Part shown: piece after piece, positions 1 to 8,279 of the stretch | Numbering within the stretch: position 1 is the first letter of the stretch | Layout: the number at the start of each line of letters is the position of its first letter | NCBI RefSeq assembly: GCF_003116035.1 | Contig: NZ_LGQW01000015.1 | Coordinates: 2,763,486-2,825,794, forward strand | Source: Azospirillum sp. TSH64 | Lineage (GTDB): Bacteria; Pseudomonadota; Alphaproteobacteria; Azospirillales; Azospirillaceae | DNA: 62,309 bases | Direction: 5' to 3' | The notes under the pieces: model-generated | What the model was told of the DNA's origin: nothing | The model's database searches: none | Seen by the model: the letters and a program-made list of their open reading frames with translations, nothing else | Translations under genes and position numbers: made by a program

Positions 1-1
1 C

Positions 2-592
2 GCCGCCTCGACCATGCTGACCCCGGGCATCCATGCCGCCTTCGACAGCGGTGTCGCCAAGCTGGCCGGCAGCGGTGCCGTGACGACGCTGGCGCGCGGC
101 CTGGCATGCAGCGGGCCGAACCAGGCGCAGGCGGCCTTCTTCACTACGACGGCGGACGCCTTCCTGGCCGACACGGCGTTGCAGGAGGAGGTGTTCGGCG
201 CCGCCTCGCTGCTGATCCGCTGCGCGGACGTGGCGGCGATGAGGGCGGTGGCGGAAAGGCTGGAAGGCCAGCTGACGGCGACCTTGCAGATGGATGGGGC
301 GGACAAGGCCGCGGTGGCCGGGCTGATCCCGACGCTGGAGCGCAAGGCCGGGCGCATCCTGGCGAATGGCTGGCCGACCGGGGTGGAGGTCTGCCACGCG
401 ATGGTGCATGGCGGCCCGTTCCCGGCGACCTCGGACCCGCGCAGCACCTCGGTCGGCACGCTGGCGATCCGCCGCTTCCTGCGCCCGCTCTGCTACCAGG
501 ACATCCCGGCAGAGCTGCTGCCGGAGGCTTTGCGCGACGGCAACCCGCTTGGGCTGTGGCGGCGCATCGACGGGACTTTGGGACAGGAGTGA
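2..592 (+). CDS. 2-oxoglutarate-semialdehyde (2,5-dioxovalerate) dehydrogenase, 3' part
   Basis: C-terminal ~196 residues of an aldehyde dehydrogenase; the 5' part lies outside the window, so the catalytic Cys and most of the NAD-binding domain are not visible. The visible part has the EEVFGA segment (counterpart of the E-x-FGP motif) and the typical tail of the 2-oxoglutarate-semialdehyde dehydrogenase subfamily (PFPATSDPRSTSVGTLAIRR, then FLRPLCYQD, then NPLGLWR). These enzymes oxidise 2-oxoglutarate semialdehyde to 2-oxoglutarate, the last step of the non-phosphorylating L-arabinose, D-glucarate or hydroxyproline routes. The neighbouring sugar importer and mutarotase favour a sugar or sugar-acid route here; that is inference. 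The frame is open from base 2 and ends in TGA. Confidence 0.85.
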   Translation, partial: AASTMLTPGIHAAFDSGVAKLAGSGAVTTLARGLACSGPNQAQAAFFTTTADAFLADTALQEEVFGAASLLIRCADVAAMRAVAERLEGQLTATLQMDGADKAAVAGLIPTLERKAGRILANGWPTGVEVCHAMVHGGPFPATSDPRSTSVGTLAIRRFLRPLCYQDIPAELLPEALRDGNPLGLWRRIDGTLGQE

Positions 593-816
593 CCGCCGGT
601 CCGAGATGGCCAGGGCCAGGACCAGGGCCGGGACCGACCGGCACCAGCAACCCGCAACGGCTGCGTCAGAGGGAGCGCTGACGCAGAGGACACCGTCGGA
701 TCCGGCCCCGCGCCGGGCCTGACGGTCGGGCAGGGCGTGCGTCTGACGCATCGCCGAAGCATCGCTCTCACCCAGTGCATCGAAGCAAAAACAAACCGCA
801 TTTAGAGGAAACGCAA

Positions 817-1971
817 ATGGTGAGATCAGCTCTGCTGCTTGGCGCAGCCACCCTTTCGCTCGCCTGCGTCATGGCGACCGGCTCGGCTTCCGCCCAATCG
901 AAGTTCGACATCATGCTGGGCGGCGACGCCTATTTCGAGGGCGGTTACGTCAACCAGGACCGCGACAGCGGCCAGCGCAACACCGAGTTCCGCAACCGCC
1001 TGCGCCTGCTGGTGACGCCGAAGGCCAAGGCCGACAACGGGCTGGAATACGGCGCCCGCATCCGCCTGCTGGCGGAGAACGGCACCAACAACGCCCGCAC
1101 CGTCACCAACGACCGCGCCTTCATCTTCGTCAACGGCGGCTTCGGCGTCCTGCATCTGGGCGTCGAGAACGGCCCGTCCGACGACAGCGGCATCATCGCC
1201 CCGTCCGACTGGGGCACCGGCGGCGTCGACGGCTCCTTCCCGTCCTGGCTCGGCAACAGCGCGGCCAACGCGCCGGTCACCATCGGCAACATCCGCGCGC
1301 TGATCTCCGGCAACAGCGCCACCCGCGCCACCTACTGGACCCCGGAGATCGCCGGCTTCAAGCTCGGCGCCTCCTACCAGCCGGCGTCGGACAGCAGCAA
1401 CACCGACGTCAACCGCTCCAAGCTGGCGCTCGCCTCGGCCAACCGCACCGGTGCCTATCGCGACGTCTATGAAGTGGGCGGCACCTACACCAACACGCTG
1501 GGCGGCGTCGCGGTCAACGGCAGCCTGTTCTATCTCGGCGGCGAGGCCAAGAACTCCACCACCACCCCGGCGCAGCAGTTCGACAAGCTGTCCTCCACCC
1601 ATGCCGGCCTGACGCTGGCCTATGCCGGCTTCAAGATCGGCGGCAGCTATGCCTGGTCGGGCGACAGCGGCTATGCCAAATCCAGCGCTGCCATCGTCAG
1701 CCGCGAGAAGCAGGATGTCTGGACCGCCGGCGCGCAGTACACCTTCGGCCCCACCACGCTGGGCGTCGGCTACCTGAACGCCAAGGACGCCGGCGACCTG
1801 ACGGTGCGCGGCCGCAGCAAGTTCGAGCTGTTCACCGTCGGCGCCAAATATGTCGCCGCTCCCGGCTTCAGCCTCGCGCCGGAATACAACCACTTCAAGC
1901 TCAGCTCCGACGTCGCCGCCAACAGCGACAAGGGCGACATCTTCATCATCCGGACCGATCTGGCCTTCTGA
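817..1971 (+). CDS. Outer-membrane porin (Gram-negative general porin family)
   Basis: 384 residues, the usual size of a 16-strand trimeric porin. Starts MVRSALLLGAATLSLACVM and has a signal peptide with likely cleavage after SASA, before QSKFD. The mature part shows the alternating Gly/aromatic/polar pattern of beta strands (GLEYGARIRLL, NGGFGVLHLG, FKIGGSYAWSG) and ends in Phe after DLA, as expected for BAM-dependent insertion. The start at 817 follows AGAGGA (804-809) at good spacing; an in-frame ATG at 775 would put extra residues before the signal peptide and is less likely. A strong terminator follows at 2134-2171, so it is probably monocistronic. Its place between a sugar-acid dehydrogenase and a sugar ABC importer suggests outer-membrane sugar passage, but substrate cannot be read from sequence. 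Confidence 0.88.
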   Translation: MVRSALLLGAATLSLACVMATGSASAQSKFDIMLGGDAYFEGGYVNQDRDSGQRNTEFRNRLRLLVTPKAKADNGLEYGARIRLLAENGTNNARTVTNDRAFIFVNGGFGVLHLGVENGPSDDSGIIAPSDWGTGGVDGSFPSWLGNSAANAPVTIGNIRALISGNSATRATYWTPEIAGFKLGASYQPASDSSNTDVNRSKLALASANRTGAYRDVYEVGGTYTNTLGGVAVNGSLFYLGGEAKNSTTTPAQQFDKLSSTHAGLTLAYAGFKIGGSYAWSGDSGYAKSSAAIVSREKQDVWTAGAQYTFGPTTLGVGYLNAKDAGDLTVRGRSKFELFTVGAKYVAAPGFSLAPEYNHFKLSSDVAANSDKGDIFIIRTDLAF

Positions 1972-2133
1972 CAGCCTGTCGTTCCGAAAAGGCCGACCGA
2001 CGTCCCGGCCTTTCCGTCTCTTTCGTCTTCGCGCCGCCGCGGTGTTTCTCTCCATCCCGCCGCGGTGGTTGCGTCCCGGCGCGCTCTCCCTCGGGTGCGT
2101 CGGCCCCGGTCCAGACTGGAACGGGGTCATCTC

Positions 2134-2171
2134 ACGGCCGGGCGGCACTCCGCTGCCCGGCCGTTTTTTTT
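2134..2171 (+). terminator. Rho-independent terminator after the porin gene
   Basis: ACGGCCGGGC and its pairing arm GCCCGGCCGT form a GC-rich stem followed by eight T residues. It ends the porin transcript. Confidence 0.88.
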
Positions 2172-2403
2172 GACCGGATTTCGAGCTGAAGCCTCTGCCG
2201 GACATATCCTTTTCGGCATCGCATCGGTTGAGAATCGTATTGGACAGTTATGGTTCTAGGTACTTAAAGTAGGCAAGACGAACAATTCCGAACCGGGCCG
2301 CGATCACGATCTTCCAGCGCCCCGTCCCGTCGCGTGCCTCTCGTCCTTCGTCCATCGCGCACCGCAATAAAACCTCGCCATAAACACTCAGGGAGTGAAT
2401 CGG
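2172..2403 (+). promoter_or_regulatory. Leader of the sugar transporter operon with a weak promoter candidate
   Basis: Gene-free stretch between the porin terminator and the binding-protein gene (with the porin trailer the gap is 1972-2403). TTGGAC (2240-2245) followed after 17 bases by CTTAAA (2263-2268) is a possible sigma-70-type promoter. The GGGAG just before the start codon is the ribosome binding site. No clear operator palindrome was found. Confidence 0.35.
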
Positions 2404-3372
2404 ATGTCCAGGAAATGGGTGATCTCCGCCGCCACCGCCGCTGCGGCCCTGTTCATCGGGCTCGGCGCCGTCCAGGCCGCCGACAAGAAGCTGGTGGTCG
2501 GCTTCTCGCAGATCGGTTCTGAGTCGGGCTGGCGCGCGGCCGAGACCAAGACCGCCAAGGCGGAGGCCGACAAGCGCGGCATCGACCTGAAGATCTCCGA
2601 CGCCCAGCAGAAGCAGGAGAACCAGATCAAGGCGGTGCGCTCCTTCGTCGCCCAGGGCGTCGATGCGATCTTCATCGCGCCAGTGGTGGCGACCGGCTGG
2701 GATTCGGTGCTGAAGGAGGCCAAGGAGGCGAAGATCCCGGTGGTTCTGCTCGACCGCCAGATCGAGACCAAGGACCAGAGCCTCTACATGACCGCCGTCA
2801 CCTCCGACACGGTGCATGAGGGCCGGGTGGCCGGCGAATGGCTGGCCAAGCAGACCGGCGGCAAGTGCGCGGTGGTCGAGCTGCAGGGCACCGTCGGCTC
2901 GTCGCCGGCCATCAACCGCAAGAAGGGCTTCGACGAGATCGTCGCCAAGAATCCCGGCATGAAGATCGTCCGCACCCAGTCCGGCGACTTCACCCGCGCC
3001 AAGGGCAAGGAGGTGATGGAGAGCTTCATCAAGGCCGAGAATGGCGGCAAGGGCATCTGCGCCGTCTACGCCCACAACGACGACATGGCCGTCGGCGCCA
3101 TCCAGGCGATCAAGGAAGCCGGGCTGAAGCCGGGCAAGGACATTCTGGTCGTCTCCATCGACGGCGTGCCGGACATCTTCAAGGCGATGGCGGAAGGCGA
3201 GGCGAACGCCACGGTCGAGCTGACGCCGAACATGGCCGGCCCGGCCTATGACGCGCTGATCGCCTTCAAGAAGGACGGCAAGGCGCCGCCGAAGTGGATC
3301 CAGACCGAATCGGCGCTGTTCACGCCCGACACCGCCAAGGCCGAGTACGAGCGCCGCAAGGACGCTTATTGA
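2404..3372 (+). CDS. ytfQ: Sugar ABC transporter substrate-binding protein (YtfQ-like)
   Basis: 322 residues. Periplasmic binding protein of the ribose/galactofuranose class: signal peptide up to GAVQA, then KKLVVGFSQIGSESGWRAAE, the N-terminal signature of YtfQ-type proteins. Later family segments are DAIFIAPVVATGWD, VVLLDRQIETKD and YAHNDDMAVGAIQAIKEAG. It captures a sugar (galactofuranose in E. coli; arabinose or galactose are equally possible here) and delivers it to the permeases encoded downstream. ATG 2404 is chosen over an in-frame GTG at 2395 because GGGAG (2391-2395) is well spaced only from the ATG. The ATPase gene follows after a 170-base gap holding an inverted repeat. Confidence 0.9.
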   Translation: MSRKWVISAATAAAALFIGLGAVQAADKKLVVGFSQIGSESGWRAAETKTAKAEADKRGIDLKISDAQQKQENQIKAVRSFVAQGVDAIFIAPVVATGWDSVLKEAKEAKIPVVLLDRQIETKDQSLYMTAVTSDTVHEGRVAGEWLAKQTGGKCAVVELQGTVGSSPAINRKKGFDEIVAKNPGMKIVRTQSGDFTRAKGKEVMESFIKAENGGKGICAVYAHNDDMAVGAIQAIKEAGLKPGKDILVVSIDGVPDIFKAMAEGEANATVELTPNMAGPAYDALIAFKKDGKAPPKWIQTESALFTPDTAKAEYERRKDAY

Positions 3373-3384
3373 TCGGGGCTGAAA

Positions 3385-3504
3385 TCCCCCTCTCCCCCCC
3401 GGGGAGAGGGTCGGGGTGAGGGGGATGCACTGCGTGACAATCCCGAGAATCCTCGCCGCGCGTCCCCCTCACCCTAACCCTCTCCCCGGGGGGGGGAGAG
3501 GGGA
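3385..3504. repeat. REP-like inverted repeat pair between binding-protein and ATPase genes
   Basis: Two ~41-base arms (3385-3425 and 3463-3504) are near-perfect reverse complements separated by ~37 bases. Each arm is itself palindromic, with a CTCTCCCC/GGGGAGAG core. Elements with CCCTCACCC...CCCTCTCCCC are common intergenic repeats in high-GC proteobacteria. Lying just after the binding-protein gene, it could stabilise that part of the mRNA and give the usual excess of binding protein over ATPase; this is inference. Confidence 0.8.
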
Positions 3505-3545
3505 TACGCCCCACATGTTTCGTTGTGCATCCGGCGAGGTCCGCC

Positions 3546-5105
3546 ATGACGGCATCCACCGCTCCCCCTTCCGCTCCCCTGCTGGCGATCCGGGGCCTGT
3601 CGAAGGCGTTCCTCGGCGTGCAGGCGCTCGACGGCGTCGATTTCACCCTGCGCCATGGCGAGATCCATGCCCTGCTGGGCGAGAACGGCGCCGGGAAATC
3701 GACGCTCATCAAGACCTTGACCGGCGTCTACCAGCGCGACAACGGCACCGTGGCGCTGGAGGGGCGGGAGATCGCGCCCCGCGGGGTGGAGGAGGCGCAG
3801 CGCCTGCACATCGGCACCGTCTATCAGGAGGTCAACCTGCTGCCGAACCTGTCGGTGGCGGAAAACCTGTTCCTCGGCCGCCAGCCGATGCGCTGGGGGC
3901 TGGTCGACCGCGGCGCCATGCGGCGGCGGGCGCGGGCGGTGCTGCAACCCTATGGCCTGTCCGTCGACGTGACGGCCCCGCTCGGGCGCTTCTCGGTCGC
4001 CACCCAGCAGATCATCGCCATCGCCCGCGCAGTCGACATGTCGGCCAAGGTGCTGATCCTCGACGAGCCGACCGCCAGCCTGGATGCGCAGGAGGTGGCG
4101 GTGCTGTTCAAGGTGATGCGCACCCTGCGCTCGCGCGGGATCGGCATCGTCTTCGTCACCCATTTCCTCGACCAGGTCTATGAGGTCTGCGACAGCATCA
4201 CCGTGCTGCGCAACGGCCGGCTGGTCGGCGAGCGGCGCACGGCGGACCTGCCGCGCCTCGACCTCGTCGCCATGATGCTGGGGCGGGAGCTGGAGGCGGC
4301 GGCTCACCGCATCGACCTCGGCCCGGCGGAGGTGGACAGCCGTCCGCCGCTGGCCAGCTTCAAGGGCTTCGGCAAGGCGCGCAGCGTCGAGCCCTTCGAC
4401 CTCGACATCCGCCCCGGCGAGGTGGTAGCGCTGGCGGGGTTGCTGGGCTCCGGCCGGACGGAGACGGTGCGGCTGGTCTTCGGCATGGACCGCGCCGACC
4501 GGGGCGAGGCGACGGTGGACGGGCGGGCGGTGCGGCTCAAGGGGCCGCGCGACGCCGTGCGGCTCGGCTTCGGCTTCTGCCCGGAGGACCGCAAGAAGGA
4601 GGGCATCGTCGGCGAGCTGTCGGTGCGCGAGAACATCATCCTGGCGCTCCAGGCGCGGCAGGGCTGGCTGAAGCCGATCCCGCGCCGCCGCCAGGAGGAG
4701 ATCGCCGACCGCTTCATCCGCCTGCTCGACATCCGCACGCCGGACGCCGAGCGGCCGATCCAGCTGCTGTCGGGCGGCAACCAGCAGAAGGCGCTGCTGG
4801 CGCGCTGGCTGGCGACCGAACCGCGGCTACTGATCCTCGACGAGCCGACGCGCGGCATCGATGTCGGGGCGCATGCCGAGATCATCCGCCTGATCGAGCG
4901 GCTGTGCGCCGACGGCATGGCGCTGCTGGTCGTCTCGTCGGAGCTGGAGGAGATCGTCGCCTACAGCCGCCGCGTCGTCGTGCTGCGCGACCGCCGCCAT
5001 GTGGCGGAACTGAGGGGAGGGGAGGTCAGCGTGGAGCGCATCGTCGCCGCCATCGCGTCGGAGACGCCGAATGTAGCCGGATCGGGTGCAGAGGTGCGGC
5101 AATGA
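3546..5105 (+). CDS. ytfR: Sugar ABC transporter ATP-binding protein, double ATPase (YtfR-like)
   Basis: 519 residues with two ABC domains, as in RbsA/MglA/YtfR. Domain 1 has Walker A GENGAGKST and Walker B VLILDEPTASLD; its signature region is FSVATQQ. Domain 2 has the degenerate Walker A GLLGSGRTE usual in this family, the signature LSGGNQQKALLARWL and Walker B LLILDEPTRGIDVG. It powers sugar uptake with the two permeases encoded next. ATG 3546 gives MTASTAPPS; a GTG at 3525 is in frame but less likely. Its TGA overlaps the start of the next gene (ATGA), indicating translational coupling. Confidence 0.93.
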   Translation: MTASTAPPSAPLLAIRGLSKAFLGVQALDGVDFTLRHGEIHALLGENGAGKSTLIKTLTGVYQRDNGTVALEGREIAPRGVEEAQRLHIGTVYQEVNLLPNLSVAENLFLGRQPMRWGLVDRGAMRRRARAVLQPYGLSVDVTAPLGRFSVATQQIIAIARAVDMSAKVLILDEPTASLDAQEVAVLFKVMRTLRSRGIGIVFVTHFLDQVYEVCDSITVLRNGRLVGERRTADLPRLDLVAMMLGRELEAAAHRIDLGPAEVDSRPPLASFKGFGKARSVEPFDLDIRPGEVVALAGLLGSGRTETVRLVFGMDRADRGEATVDGRAVRLKGPRDAVRLGFGFCPEDRKKEGIVGELSVRENIILALQARQGWLKPIPRRRQEEIADRFIRLLDIRTPDAERPIQLLSGGNQQKALLARWLATEPRLLILDEPTRGIDVGAHAEIIRLIERLCADGMALLVVSSELEEIVAYSRRVVVLRDRRHVAELRGGEVSVERIVAAIASETPNVAGSGAEVRQ

Positions 5106-6145
5106 CGCTGTCCGCCCCCGGCCCGGCGCGCAACCTGCCGCAATATGGCGCGCTGATCGCCGTCCTGCTGGCCAACTGGCTGCTGTTTCCCGATTTCTTC
5201 GCCATCCGTCTCCAGGATGGCCGGCTGTTCGGCAGCCTGATCGACGTGCTGAACCGCGGCGCCCCGGTGGCGCTGCTCGCCGTCGGCATGACCATGGTCA
5301 TCGCCACCCGCGGCGTCGATCTGTCGGTCGGCGCGGTCATGGCGATCTCCGGCGCCATCGCCGCCACCATGACCGGGGCGGGCTGGAGCCTGCCGGCGGT
5401 GCTGGCGGCGTCGCTGGCCGCCGGCCTGCTGTGCGGGCTGTGGAACGGCGTGCTGGTGGCGGTCCTGCGCATCCAGCCGATCATCGCCACCCTGATCCTG
5501 ATGGTCGCCGGCCGCGGCATCGCCCAGCTGGTGACGGAGGGGCAGATCGTCACCTTCACCAGCCCGGCGCTCGCCTTCATCGGCAGCGGGTCCTTCCTGA
5601 CCGTGCCGATGCCGGTGGTGCTGACCATCGTCGTGCTGGCGGTGACGGCTCTGCTGGTGCGGGCGACCGCGCTGGGGCTGATGATCGAGGCGGTCGGCGT
5701 CAACCGGCTGTCCAGCGCCGGAGCCGGCGTCAACACGCCGGTGGTGCTGGTCGCCGTCTATGTCTGGTGCGGGCTGTGCGCGGCGGTGGCCGGGCTGATC
5801 GTCACCGCCGACATCCGCGGCGCCGACGCCAACAATGCCGGGCTGTGGCTGGAGCTGGACGCCATCCTGGCGGTGGTGGTCGGCGGCACCTCGCTGCTCG
5901 GCGGGCGCTTCGGGCTGGTGCTGTCGGTGGTGGGCGCGCTGATCATCCAGGCGATGAACACCGGCATCCTGCTGAGCGGCTTCAAGCCGGAATTCAACCT
6001 GATCGTCAAGGCGGGCGTCCTGCTGGTCGTCCTGCTGCTGCAATCGCCGACGCTGACCCTGTTCCTGCCGCGGCCCAAGGGCGCCCGGCCGATCGGAACG
6101 GTCAAGCCGCCGGTGGCGCCGACCAGCGGAGGGGCGAAACCATGA
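5102..6145 (+). CDS. ytfT: Sugar ABC transporter permease 1 (YtfT-like)
   Basis: 347 residues, about eight to ten hydrophobic helices, BPD_transp_2 family. Family motifs: VALLAVGMTMVIATRGVDLS near residue 60 and AILAVVVGGTSLLGGRFG in the C-terminal third, the conserved GG(T/I)SL.GG loop that faces the ATPase. It begins 4 bases inside the ATPase gene and itself overlaps the next permease by ATGA. The C-terminal cytoplasmic tail is Pro-rich. Forms a heterodimeric inner-membrane channel with the next permease. Confidence 0.92.
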   Translation: MTLSAPGPARNLPQYGALIAVLLANWLLFPDFFAIRLQDGRLFGSLIDVLNRGAPVALLAVGMTMVIATRGVDLSVGAVMAISGAIAATMTGAGWSLPAVLAASLAAGLLCGLWNGVLVAVLRIQPIIATLILMVAGRGIAQLVTEGQIVTFTSPALAFIGSGSFLTVPMPVVLTIVVLAVTALLVRATALGLMIEAVGVNRLSSAGAGVNTPVVLVAVYVWCGLCAAVAGLIVTADIRGADANNAGLWLELDAILAVVVGGTSLLGGRFGLVLSVVGALIIQAMNTGILLSGFKPEFNLIVKAGVLLVVLLLQSPTLTLFLPRPKGARPIGTVKPPVAPTSGGAKP

Positions 6146-7128
6146 CAGGTGCACTCCAGCGCTTTCTGCCGCTGATCGTCACCACCGCCGTGCTGGTGGT
6201 GGGTTTCCTGATCTGTGCGGCGCAGTTCCCCAACTTCGCCTCCTGGCGGGTGGTGGCCAACCTTCTGACCGACAACGCCTTTCTCGGCATCACCGCGGTC
6301 GGCATGACCTTCGTCATCCTGTCCGGCGGCATCGACCTGTCGGTGGGGGCGGTGATCGGCTTCACCACCGTGCTGCTGGCCGTGTTGATCGAGCATGGCG
6401 GCTGGCACCCGGTTCCCGCCTTCGCGGTGGCGCTGATCGCCGCCGGCGGCTTCGGGGCTGCGATGGGCGGGGTGATCCATGTCTTCCAGATGCCGCCCTT
6501 CATCGTCACGCTGGCCGGCATGTTCATCGCCCGCGGGCTGGGCTTCGTCCTGACCACCGACTCCGTGCCGATCAACCATCCGCTCTACGGCGAGCTGAAC
6601 GACATGGCGCTGCGCTTCGACTTCGGGCTGAAGCTGAGCCTGCCGGCGCTGCTGATGCTGGGGGTGGTGGCCGCGGCGGTGGTGCTGGCGCACTGGACGC
6701 GCTTCGGCGCCAACCTCTATGCGCTGGGCGGCAACCGCCAGTCGGCGGAGTTGATGGGCGTGCCGGTAGCGCGGACGACGGTGGCGGTCTATGCCTTGTC
6801 CGGGCTGCTGGCCGGTCTGGCCGGGATCGTCTTCTCGCTCTACACCGGCGCCGGCTATTCGCTGGCGGCGACGGGGGTGGAGCTGGACACCATCACCGCG
6901 GTGGTGATCGGCGGGACGCAGCTGACCGGCGGCTACGGCTATGTCGTCGGCACCTTCGTCGGCGTGCTGATCCAGGGGCTGATCCAGACCTACATCACCT
7001 TCGACGGAACTTTGAGCAGCTGGTGGACCAAGATCGCCATCGGCGTGCTGCTGTTCGTCTTCATCCTGTTGCAGAAGGGTCTGCTGACGGTCTGGGCCGG
7101 CCGCGGCGGCGAACCGGCGGAGGCGTGA
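6142..7128 (+). CDS. yjfF: Sugar ABC transporter permease 2 (YjfF-like)
   Basis: 328 residues, same family as the preceding gene: AVGMTFVILSGGIDLSVGAV in the first third and AVVIGGTQLTGGYGYVVGT near the C-terminus. The order binding protein-ATPase-permease-permease is that of ytfQ-ytfR-ytfT-yjfF. It overlaps the previous gene by 4 bases and the following epimerase gene by 1 base (TGATG), so the five genes form one operon. Confidence 0.92.
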   Translation: MTGALQRFLPLIVTTAVLVVGFLICAAQFPNFASWRVVANLLTDNAFLGITAVGMTFVILSGGIDLSVGAVIGFTTVLLAVLIEHGGWHPVPAFAVALIAAGGFGAAMGGVIHVFQMPPFIVTLAGMFIARGLGFVLTTDSVPINHPLYGELNDMALRFDFGLKLSLPALLMLGVVAAAVVLAHWTRFGANLYALGGNRQSAELMGVPVARTTVAVYALSGLLAGLAGIVFSLYTGAGYSLAATGVELDTITAVVIGGTQLTGGYGYVVGTFVGVLIQGLIQTYITFDGTLSSWWTKIAIGVLLFVFILLQKGLLTVWAGRGGEPAEA

Positions 7129-8171
7129 TGCCCATCGAGAGTTTCCTGTTCGACACGGTGGATGGCCTGGGCGAGGGGCGGCCGGTGGAGGGCTTCACCC
7201 TCTCCGCCGGCGGGCTGGAGGCGACGGTGGTCGCCCATGGCGCCCGGCTGGTGCGGATGCTGGTGCCCGGCCGAGACGGAACACCTGCCGACGTGGTGCT
7301 GGGTTTCGACCGGGTGGCGGAGTATCTGGCGAGCGACGCCTATTTCGGCGCCACCTGCGGCCGTTACGGCAACCGCATCGGCGGCGCGGCCTTCACGCTG
7401 GACGGGGTGCGCTACGGTCTGGCCGTCAACGAGCCACCGAACCAGCTGCATGGCGGGCCGGACGGGTTCGACCGGCGGATCTGGCAGGCGGAGGCCGATG
7501 CGGCGGAGAACGCCGTCACCTTCACGCATGAGTCGCCCGATGGCGACCAGGGCTATCCGGGGACGCTGACGGCGACGACGCGCTACCGGCTGACCGACGA
7601 CGGGGTGCTGGACATCCTCATGACGGCGACGACCGACCGGCCGACCATCGTCAACATCGTCCATCACAGCTACTGGAACCTTGCCGGCCACGCGTCGGGC
7701 GACCTGCGCGACCAGCGACTGACGGTGCAGGGCGGCTTCACCACGCCGGTCGGTGCCGACCTGATCCCGACCGGGGAGGTGCGGCCGGTGGACGGCACCC
7801 CCTTCGATCTGCGCGGCGGTGTCGCATTGGGCGAGGCGCTGGACGCCGTCGGCGGCTTCGGCTTCGACCACAACTGGTGCCTGGAGGGGCCGGCGGGGGA
7901 ACTGCGGCCGGTGGCGCTGCTGGAGCATCCCGCCAGTGGCCGGCGGATGGAGCTGGCGACCGACCAGCCGGGTTTGCAGGTCTACACCGGCGGCTATCTC
8001 AGCGAGAAAATCGTCGGCAAGGGCGGGCAGCCCTATTGCCGCTTCGCCGGGCTGGCGCTGGAGAGCCAGCGCTTCCCCGGCAGCCCGAACATCGGCCATT
8101 TCCCTTCGGCCCGGCTCGATCCCGGCGAGACCTACCGCCATCGCATGCAGCTGCGATTCCGGGCGGGCTGA
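7128..8171 (+). CDS. galM: Aldose 1-epimerase (mutarotase)
   Basis: 347 residues, galactose mutarotase-like beta-sandwich family. Recognisable motifs are CGRYGNRIGGAAF, LHGGPDGFDRRIW (substrate His), NIVHHSYWNLAG (catalytic His region) and LALESQRFPGSPN near the C-terminus, where the Glu is the catalytic base. It interconverts alpha and beta anomers of aldoses so that imported sugar meets the anomer preference of the next enzyme. Translationally coupled to the permease (TGATG). Confidence 0.92.
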   Translation: MPIESFLFDTVDGLGEGRPVEGFTLSAGGLEATVVAHGARLVRMLVPGRDGTPADVVLGFDRVAEYLASDAYFGATCGRYGNRIGGAAFTLDGVRYGLAVNEPPNQLHGGPDGFDRRIWQAEADAAENAVTFTHESPDGDQGYPGTLTATTRYRLTDDGVLDILMTATTDRPTIVNIVHHSYWNLAGHASGDLRDQRLTVQGGFTTPVGADLIPTGEVRPVDGTPFDLRGGVALGEALDAVGGFGFDHNWCLEGPAGELRPVALLEHPASGRRMELATDQPGLQVYTGGYLSEKIVGKGGQPYCRFAGLALESQRFPGSPNIGHFPSARLDPGETYRHRMQLRFRAG

Positions 8172-8218
8172 GCGCAGGGCGGGAACCGTCCCGAGGCTTC
8201 GCGGGTTCATCCAAGGCA

Positions 8219-8238
8219 CGGCAGCGGCTCCGCTGCCG
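8219..8238. other. Perfect hairpin between galM and the phospholipase D-like gene
   Basis: CGGCAGCG-gctc-CGCTGCCG, an 8-bp stem with a 4-base loop and no T-run. It may be a weak transcription end or mRNA-stability hairpin after the sugar operon. Confidence 0.45.
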
Positions 8239-8279
8239 CCCCTGCGATGATGCCCACGACGCCGGAAGGAATGGTCGAC

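Noticed and set aside
5086..7128. 680-codon plus-strand frame covering both permeases
   Set aside because: Its 5' half is an out-of-frame reading of the ytfT-like gene; only the part from 6142 is real.
8247..8279. Upstream starts of the phospholipase D-like gene
   Set aside because: No ribosome site before 8247 or 8271; GGAAGGA fits ATG 8280.
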